The translations under genes and the position numbers were made by a program. Positions 6,565 through 10,416 of a stretch of 10,416 nucleotides of DNA are shown piece by piece. The notes below the pieces were generated by a model. That model worked only from the letters and a program-made list of their open reading frames with translations. It ran no database searches and was not told the DNA's origin. How positions within the stretch are numbered: position 1 is the stretch's first letter; each line of letters opens with the position of its first letter. This DNA comes from Flavipsychrobacter sp. (GTDB lineage Bacteria > Bacteroidota > Bacteroidia > Chitinophagales > Chitinophagaceae): positions 1 to 10,416 of the forward strand of contig JAJNBR010000087.1 in the NCBI GenBank assembly GCA_021156265.1, read 5' to 3'.

Positions 6565-7593
6565 ATGGCTTCTAAAAAAGGGATATTTCGCTGGATAGGA
6601 TTGCTGATACTCGTCTTATTTATCGTGGGCGGCATAGCGCTATGGGGCGTGTTTGGCCCCAATACGGGCGACATGAAAGGCGACTACCTGTACATCCACA
6701 CGGGTGCTACCTACGACGATGTAAGAAGATCACTGCAGGACGGCGGCTTCATTCGCAATATGTCTAGTTTCGACCAGGTTGCAAAACGCTCCGATTACCC
6801 TTCTAAGGTAAAAGCAGGTAAATACAAGATCAACAAGGGCATGAGCAATTACAACCTTGTTCGCCGACTGCGCAACGGAGACCAGGAACCGGTTAAACTC
6901 GTCATCAATAAGCTGCGGACAAAAAAAGATCTTGTACGGCTAATTTCTAAGAACCTTGAGGCAGATTCAACCCAATTGCTGGCTTTGCTCAGCGACAGTA
7001 ATTTCCTTTCGCAATACGGCCTTGACAGTAATACAGCCATGGCTGCAGTGATTCCCGATACTTATGAATTCTGGTGGAACACCAACGCAGAGAAAACTTT
7101 TGCGAAACTGGCGAAATACTACAAACAATACTGGAACAACGAGCGCAAACAAAAAGCAGCAGCAAAGAGCCTCACTCCTGAGCAAGTAGTTACCATTGCT
7201 TCTATAGTAGAAGAAGAAACAAACAAGCACGATGAAAAAAGCAATATAGCCAGTGTGTACATGAACCGGCTGAAGATCGGCATGCGACTGCAGGCAGATC
7301 CAACTGTGAAATATGCTGCTAACAATTTTGGACTGAGGCGCATTGGTGGCGAGCCTTTAAAAAATCCTTCGCCCTACAACACCTATGTACATGCAGGCCT
7401 GCCTCCGGGTCCTATCTGTACACCCTCCAAAAAAACTTTAGAAGCAGTGCTGAACGCACCCGATACCAAATACATCTACTTCTGTGCTAAAGAAGACTTC
7501 AGTGGCTACCACCGTTTTGCCAGCAGCTATGCAGAGCACCAGAAGAATGCGAGGTTGTATCAGAAGGCGCTTAATGCAAGGGGTATACATTAA
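6565..7593 (+). CDS. mltG: Endolytic transglycosylase MltG (YceG-like)
   Basis: MltG is an inner-membrane lytic transglycosylase that cuts nascent glycan strands and is thought to set their length. The 342-residue protein has a short basic N-terminus (MASKKGIFRW), one transmembrane helix at about 11-29, and then a periplasmic region. A LysM-like segment (about 40-110) contains GATYDDVRRSLQDGGFI and KAGKYKINKGMSNYNLVRRL. The YceG catalytic domain carries the active-site block IASIVEEETNKHDEKSNIASVYMNRLKIGMRLQADPTVKY (about 211-250), whose Glu in ASIVEEE is the catalytic acid by analogy with E. coli. YNTYVHAGLPPGPICTPS (271-288) and the C-terminal FSGYHRFASSYAEH are further signatures. Length and motifs are complete. 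It starts 65 nt after secG, beyond a terminator, and appears to have its own promoter. Confidence 0.95.
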   Translation: MASKKGIFRWIGLLILVLFIVGGIALWGVFGPNTGDMKGDYLYIHTGATYDDVRRSLQDGGFIRNMSSFDQVAKRSDYPSKVKAGKYKINKGMSNYNLVRRLRNGDQEPVKLVINKLRTKKDLVRLISKNLEADSTQLLALLSDSNFLSQYGLDSNTAMAAVIPDTYEFWWNTNAEKTFAKLAKYYKQYWNNERKQKAAAKSLTPEQVVTIASIVEEETNKHDEKSNIASVYMNRLKIGMRLQADPTVKYAANNFGLRRIGGEPLKNPSPYNTYVHAGLPPGPICTPSKKTLEAVLNAPDTKYIYFCAKEDFSGYHRFASSYAEHQKNARLYQKALNARGIH

Positions 7594-7600
7594 TTGGCAC

Positions 7601-7608
7601 TATTTTAG
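7601..7608 (+). promoter_or_regulatory. Weak candidate -7 box for the VOC gene
   Basis: TATTTTAG differs from TAnnTTTG by one base (A for the third T) and ends 18 nt before the ATG at 7626. The gap after mltG is only 32 nt, so read-through from mltG is equally plausible. No -33 element is seen. Confidence 0.25.
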
Positions 7609-7625
7609 AGGTTTCATCAGTACCA

Positions 7626-8264
7626 ATGCACATCAAAGAACTTATTCTGAAAACCAACTCCTTGCACCGTACGCGTTTGTTTTACAATAAAACAATGGAA
7701 CTGGATATCGTTGCTGAAACTGATGAGAGCGTTTCCTTCAAAGCCGGTAAAACTGTGCTAACCTTTGAAGAGATAGCCGACAGCAAACCCTTCTATCATT
7801 TTGCATTCAACATCGTCAACAACAAGTTCTCCGACAGCTTTGAATGGATGAACAATAAGCTGGACATACTGCCGGTAAACGATATGCTTATTGCCGGGTA
7901 CGACGACTGGAATGCCCAATCATTCTACTTCCTTGACAACAACGGCAATATTGTCGAATTCATCACCCGTTTCGATCTGCCGTACCATTCCAACGATGCG
8001 TTTTCTTCAGATTGTATCGTTGAAGTGAGCGAGATAGGCCTGGTAGTTGACGACGTACCGGAGACCGTTTTAAGGATCAAGGAAGGTTACCAGATCCCCC
8101 ATTTCCGCAAGGGTCCGGTACTGCACGATTTCGTAGCCATGGGCGATGACCATGGCCTGCTGCTGGTTTGCGCCAACAAACGCGGATGGGTACCTACACA
8201 CAAGCCGGCAAAGATGTTTCCCGTCACCGTGGTGCTGGAAGACGACCGACGTATTAGCATCTAA
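7626..8264 (+). CDS. VOC-superfamily (glyoxalase/dioxygenase-fold) protein
   Basis: The 212-residue protein has two halves that look like vicinal-oxygen-chelate modules. The first (about 1-118) opens with IKELILKTNSLHRTRLFYNKTMELDIV, the beta-alpha-beta start of the fold, then has FYHFAFNI with His58 and YFLDNNGNIVEFITRF with Glu111; these are plausible metal ligands. The second (about 130-212) has EVSEIGLVVDDVPETVLRI and FVAMGDDHGLLLVCANKRGWVP, the latter echoing the ligand strand but with different residues. Members of this superfamily include glyoxalase I, extradiol dioxygenases, epimerases and drug-binding proteins, and the substrate cannot be told from sequence alone. The ATG at 7626 begins the first beta strand. 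There is no signal peptide, so it is cytoplasmic. The next gene, an SMR exporter, starts 55 nt later behind its own promoter-like box, so a functional link is not implied. Confidence 0.85.
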   Translation: MHIKELILKTNSLHRTRLFYNKTMELDIVAETDESVSFKAGKTVLTFEEIADSKPFYHFAFNIVNNKFSDSFEWMNNKLDILPVNDMLIAGYDDWNAQSFYFLDNNGNIVEFITRFDLPYHSNDAFSSDCIVEVSEIGLVVDDVPETVLRIKEGYQIPHFRKGPVLHDFVAMGDDHGLLLVCANKRGWVPTHKPAKMFPVTVVLEDDRRISI

Positions 8265-8294
8265 AACATACCCGTCTTAAAGCTTAAGAGTCAG

Positions 8295-8302
8295 TACTTT
8301 TG
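8295..8302 (+). promoter_or_regulatory. -7 promoter box for the SMR transporter gene
   Basis: TACTTTTG matches TAnnTTTG exactly and ends 18 nt before the ATG at 8320. The implied leader of about a dozen bases is too short for a guanidine riboswitch, which often controls this transporter type in other phyla. Confidence 0.65.
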
Positions 8303-8319
8303 CTTTTTACATTAAAGAC

Positions 8320-8634
8320 ATGAATTGGTTCATCCTCGTATTGGCCGGTCTATTCGAAGTAGGTTTTACCACCTGCCTTAAGTTCTCCAACAACTTCAAG
8401 AACATGTATTGGGGTGTCGGGTTCTTTATCTGCATCACTATCAGCTTTATCCTGCTCAATAAAGCCATCCAAACCATACCTATGGGTACAGCCTATGCAG
8501 TATGGACGGGTATCGGCGCAGTAGGCACAGCCATCATAGGTATACTGTTCTTCAACGAAGCAGCTGAATTTTGGCGTATGCTGTTCATCTTTACATTGAT
8601 CGCTTCTATTATCGGTTTGAAGCTGGTGAGCTAG
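8320..8634 (+). CDS. SMR-family transporter, Gdx/SugE guanidinium-exporter type
   Basis: The 104-residue protein has four hydrophobic helices and the size of small multidrug resistance transporters, which act as antiparallel dimers exchanging a cation for protons. The essential membrane Glu is Glu13 in LAGLFEVGF. Gdx-type features are strong: PMGTAYAVWTGIGAVGTAIIGILFFNE is nearly the signature of E. coli SugE/Gdx, and Ser42, Tyr59 and Trp62 sit where Gdx-Clo has its binding-site residues. The Trp expected at position 16 is Phe here. Gdx proteins export guanidinium and some small substituted guanidiniums; others of the family (EmrE/Qac) export hydrophobic drugs. I favour Gdx from the third-helix signature, with export specificity inferred. 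It is a single gene, not a paired SMR. The 3' end overlaps the convergent membrane-protein gene by 26 nt. Confidence 0.9.
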   Translation: MNWFILVLAGLFEVGFTTCLKFSNNFKNMYWGVGFFICITISFILLNKAIQTIPMGTAYAVWTGIGAVGTAIIGILFFNEAAEFWRMLFIFTLIASIIGLKLVS

Positions 8635-9022
8635 TTTGCAGGGTATACACTTTCTCAGCTTTTCGGTCTTTCGCGAAAAACAGCACATAATATACCAGGA
8701 TCACTGCAAGCCCCAATCCGAAAAGTACCGCTGCATAAGGTCGCGCTTCGTGATCTGTGAATTCGCCGATCATCCAGGTACTATTGGCCAATATCCAGAA
8801 GCATACAGCTATGTTATGAAACAACTCAGAACGGATATTTCTTGATTTCCAGGTAATATAGAACGCGACAGCAATGGTAGGAAAGACCATGAATACCCCA
8901 CCCGGTTTGAACTCCAGTGCCCAGCACAAGTCTTTGATCAGCCACAGGAATATATGAGCGTTCTCTATCCAGCGGTAAGTTGGGCTGACACTGATCGGTT
9001 GCTGCTGCGTTTCCGTATTCAT
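8609..9022 (-). CDS. Unknown four-helix membrane protein
   Basis: The protein is 137 residues from the ATG at 9022; an upstream in-frame TTG at 9058 would add 12 residues but is a poorer start. A polar N-terminus (MNTETQQQPISVSPTYRW) is followed by about four hydrophobic segments at roughly 21-37, 42-58, 69-87 and 96-117, and a charged tail starting FFAKDRKAEK. It is rich in aromatic residues, with Trp at 18, 27, 34, 58, 76 and 83. Polar or charged residues in or near the helices (KDLCWALEF, WMIGEFTDHEARPY) might be functional. I do not recognise a family. Steady hydrophobic periodicity and its filling the gap between the SMR and gapA genes argue that it is real. It converges with the SMR gene, overlapping its last 26 nt, and is divergent from gapA. 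A near-consensus -7 box (minus strand, 9027-9034) is so close to the ATG that transcripts from it would be nearly leaderless. Confidence 0.75.
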   Translation of the reverse strand: MNTETQQQPISVSPTYRWIENAHIFLWLIKDLCWALEFKPGGVFMVFPTIAVAFYITWKSRNIRSELFHNIAVCFWILANSTWMIGEFTDHEARPYAAVLFGLGLAVILVYYVLFFAKDRKAEKVYTLQTSSPASNR

Positions 9023-9086
9023 TCCGCAAAGATTGTAAATGAAAGACGTAAAATACAAGCGGCTGCACTATATATTGCAATAGATT

Positions 9087-9120
9087 ACAATGTATTTTTT
9101 CCTTTTGCATTTTACATTGT
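9087..9120. repeat. 8-bp inverted repeat upstream of the gapA promoter
   Basis: ACAATGTA (9087-9094) and TACATTGT (9113-9120) are exact reverse complements with an 18-nt AT-rich spacer. A related half-site, ATTGTAA, is at 9032-9038. The right arm ends 13 bp before the gapA -7 box, so a bound protein would lie over the -33 region. The region is AT-rich, so chance is a real alternative. Confidence 0.35.
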
Positions 9121-9133
9121 CCCTCCTGCCTCG

Positions 9134-9141
9134 TACCTTTG
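9134..9141 (+). promoter_or_regulatory. -7 promoter box for gapA
   Basis: TACCTTTG matches the Bacteroidota consensus exactly and ends 29 nt before the gapA ATG. It is followed by an A-rich leader (TTTTCAAAATTAACCCCATAAA region), typical of highly expressed genes in this phylum. A TTG lies at 9117-9119 and a TTTTG at 9103-9107, but neither has the usual spacing for a -33 element. Confidence 0.7.
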
Positions 9142-9170
9142 CGGCACATTTTCAAAATTAACCCCATAAA

Positions 9171-10184
9171 ATGAGTACAGTAAAAGTTGCCATTAATGGT
9201 TTTGGCCGCATTGGCCGCCTGGCGTTCCGCCAGATCTACAACATGCAAGGCATTGAAGTTGTAGCTATCAACGACCTCACACAGCCGAACGTACTGGCGC
9301 ACCTGCTGAAATACGACAGCGCCCAGGGCCGTTTCGATGTTGAAGTTACAAACAGCGATGACGCTATCACCGTAAATGGCAAGCAGATCAAAATATATGC
9401 ACAGAAAGACCCGGCTCAAATTCCATGGGGTCAGCACAACGTAGATGTTGTACTGGAGTGCACAGGTTTCTTCACAGACGCTGACAAAGCCCAGGCACAC
9501 ATCACCGCAGGCGCTAAGCGTGTTGTTATCTCTGCACCCGCTACCGGCGATATGAAAACTGTAGTTTTCAATGTGAACCACAGCATCCTGGATGGTAGCG
9601 AAACCATCATCAGCTGTGCATCTTGCACTACAAACTGCCTGGCGCCTATGGCTAAAGCCCTGAACGACAACTTCGGTATCGTTACAGGCCTGATGACCAC
9701 CATCCACGCTTACACTAACGATCAGAACACACTGGATGCTCCGCACCCGAAAGGCGATCTGCGCCGCGGTCGTGCAGCAGCTTCTAATATCGTTCCAAAC
9801 TCTACAGGTGCTGCTAAGGCCATCGGCCTGGTGCTGCCTGAGCTGAAAGGCAAACTGGACGGTGGCGCACAACGCGTTCCTACCATCACAGGTTCGCTGA
9901 CTGAACTGGTAACTGTGCTGAACAAGAAAACTTCAATAGAAGAAGTGAATGCTGCAATGAAAGCCGCTGCAAACGAAAGCTTCGGTTATACTGAAGATGA
10001 GATCGTTTCTACAGACATCATCGGTACTTCTTTCGGTTCCCTGTTCGACGCTACTCAGACACGAGTTATCACTCAAGGCGATCAGCAACTGGTGAAAACA
10101 GTTAGCTGGTACGACAACGAGATGAGCTATGTATCTCAGCTGGTACGTACTGTGAAATATTTTGCAGGCCTGATCTCTAAATAA
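9171..10184 (+). CDS. gapA: Glyceraldehyde-3-phosphate dehydrogenase, type I
   Basis: GAPDH oxidises and phosphorylates glyceraldehyde 3-phosphate to 1,3-bisphosphoglycerate using NAD+ in the cytoplasm. The 337-residue protein is full length. The N-terminal Rossmann domain begins VAINGFGRIGRLAFRQ (7-20) and has VVAINDL with Asp35 at the end of the second strand, consistent with NAD+ preference. The catalytic Cys152 is in SCASCTTNCLAPMAK, and His179 in TTIHAYTNDQ is the base. PHPKGDLRRGRAAASNIVPNSTGAAKA and the C-terminal VSWYDNEMSYVSQLVRTVKYFA are family signatures. Codon choice looks more regular than in neighbours, with many CTG Leu and GCT/GCA Ala codons, in keeping with strong expression. 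It has its own promoter box and is followed by a terminator and then pgk, whose product uses its product. Confidence 0.98.
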   Translation: MSTVKVAINGFGRIGRLAFRQIYNMQGIEVVAINDLTQPNVLAHLLKYDSAQGRFDVEVTNSDDAITVNGKQIKIYAQKDPAQIPWGQHNVDVVLECTGFFTDADKAQAHITAGAKRVVISAPATGDMKTVVFNVNHSILDGSETIISCASCTTNCLAPMAKALNDNFGIVTGLMTTIHAYTNDQNTLDAPHPKGDLRRGRAAASNIVPNSTGAAKAIGLVLPELKGKLDGGAQRVPTITGSLTELVTVLNKKTSIEEVNAAMKAAANESFGYTEDEIVSTDIIGTSFGSLFDATQTRVITQGDQQLVKTVSWYDNEMSYVSQLVRTVKYFAGLISK

Positions 10185-10200
10185 GCTTCAAATAATATGG

Positions 10201-10235
10201 AAACGCTACCTTCGGGTGGCGTTTTCTGCTTTTTA
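10201..10235 (+). terminator. UUCG-capped intrinsic terminator between gapA and pgk
   Basis: A 10-bp stem, AAACGCTACC (10201-10210) / GGTGGCGTTT (10215-10224), has one G-U pair and a TTCG tetraloop closed by C-G, the very stable C(UUCG)G form. The T run overlaps the 3' arm (TTTT at 10222-10225) and continues after CTGC with TTTTT (10231-10235). It probably ends or reduces transcription between gapA and pgk. Confidence 0.85.
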
Positions 10236-10246
10236 AACATACTGCT

Positions 10247-10416
10247 ATGAGCAAATTCAACAACTATAATTTCAGCGGCAAAAAAGCGCTGGTACGTGTG
10301 GATTTTAACGTGCCCATCAAAGACGGCAAGATCTCTGACGATACACGCATCACTGCTGCCCTGCCCACTATTAAAAAGATATTGGACGATGGCGGCAGCG
10401 TCATCCTGATGAGCCA
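10247..10416 (+). CDS. pgk: Phosphoglycerate kinase, N-terminal fragment cut by the window edge
   Basis: The frame opens at an ATG at 10247 and stays open to the window end, giving about 56 residues. It reads MSKFNNYNFSGKKALVRVDF, then NVPIKDGKISDDTRITAALP and TIKKILDDGGSVILMS. VRVDFNVP and the DDTRI block are the hallmark N-terminal substrate-binding signature of phosphoglycerate kinase, which transfers phosphate from 1,3-bisphosphoglycerate to ADP. In the family, the Asp and Asn of DFN and the Arg of DTRI contact 3-phosphoglycerate. The gene begins 62 nt after the gapA stop, beyond the terminator, and is truncated only by the edge of the window. Its promoter is unclear: either read-through from gapA or a weak box (TACCTTCG, 10207-10214) in the terminator hairpin. 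Confidence 0.95.
   Translation, partial: MSKFNNYNFSGKKALVRVDFNVPIKDGKISDDTRITAALPTIKKILDDGGSVILMS

Noticed and set aside
7591..7611. TGGCAC after mltG as a possible sigma-54 -24 element
   Set aside because: The bases at the -12 position are TAGAG rather than TTGCA or TTGCT, so the second half of a sigma-54 promoter is missing. Other TGGCAC occurrences, such as one near 1090 inside a gene, also lack it.
8265..8319. A guanidine riboswitch before the Gdx-type gene
   Set aside because: The gap is only 55 nt and the promoter box ends 18 nt before the ATG, so there is no room for the known guanidine aptamers in the transcript.
8826..9872. A long minus-strand open frame (348 codons) across gapA and its upstream region
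   Set aside because: It lies opposite the unmistakable gapA coding sequence, its product is rich in Cys, Val and His with no recognisable motif, and it also overlaps the membrane-protein gene. It is a by-product of strong codon bias in gapA.
1..10416. Mobile elements, CRISPR arrays, toxin-antitoxin or phage-defence systems, tRNA or rRNA genes
   Set aside because: I saw no transposase or integrase motifs, no regularly spaced repeats, no tRNA-like cloverleaf and no rRNA sequence. The content is core-genome-like throughout.

Overview
The window is a stretch of housekeeping chromosome from a member of the Bacteroidota, most likely a Chitinophagaceae-like bacterium. Three things point there: four TAnnTTTG-type -7 promoter boxes (three of them exactly TACCTTTG) lying 18-31 nt upstream of start codons; the near absence of Shine-Dalgarno sequences; and the gene neighbourhood miaB / sigma-54-type activator / lptE / TPR protein / secG, which I recall as typical of this phylum (memory, not a search). 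The genus is not resolved.

Layout. 1-140 is an upstream region with a strong inverted repeat. 141-1221 is a two-gene unit: an ECF sigma factor and a small two-helix membrane protein that is probably its anti-sigma factor. It meets a convergent HAD phosphatase of the HxpB/YniC type (1216-1869, minus) so tightly that both stop codons lie in one TTATAA. A 202-nt divergent regulatory region (1870-2071) carries a perfect 11-bp dyad and probable promoters for both sides. From 2072 to 6499 five genes run in one direction with small gaps or overlaps: miaB (tRNA modification), a receiver-less sigma-54 activator, an LptE-like outer-membrane lipoprotein, an acidic TPR-ended protein, and secG. A textbook intrinsic terminator closes this unit, and its loop contains the promoter-like box of the next gene, mltG (6565-7593). 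Then come a VOC-fold protein (7626-8264), a Gdx/SugE-type SMR transporter (8320-8634), a convergent unknown four-helix membrane protein (8609-9022, minus), gapA (9171-10184), a UUCG-capped terminator, and the start of pgk, cut by the window edge.

How the genes fit together. Much of 2072-7593 concerns the cell envelope: LptE helps deliver LPS to the outer membrane, SecG is part of the protein-export channel, and MltG cleaves nascent peptidoglycan. gapA and pgk catalyse consecutive steps of lower glycolysis. No mobile elements, CRISPR arrays, rRNA or tRNA genes are visible, and no intergenic gap exceeds about 200 nt. I see no clear new biological system. The most interesting signals are regulatory: promoter-like boxes embedded in terminator hairpins, dyads upstream of the sigma factor and between hxpB and miaB, and a sigma-54 activator without a sensory domain inside an envelope operon.
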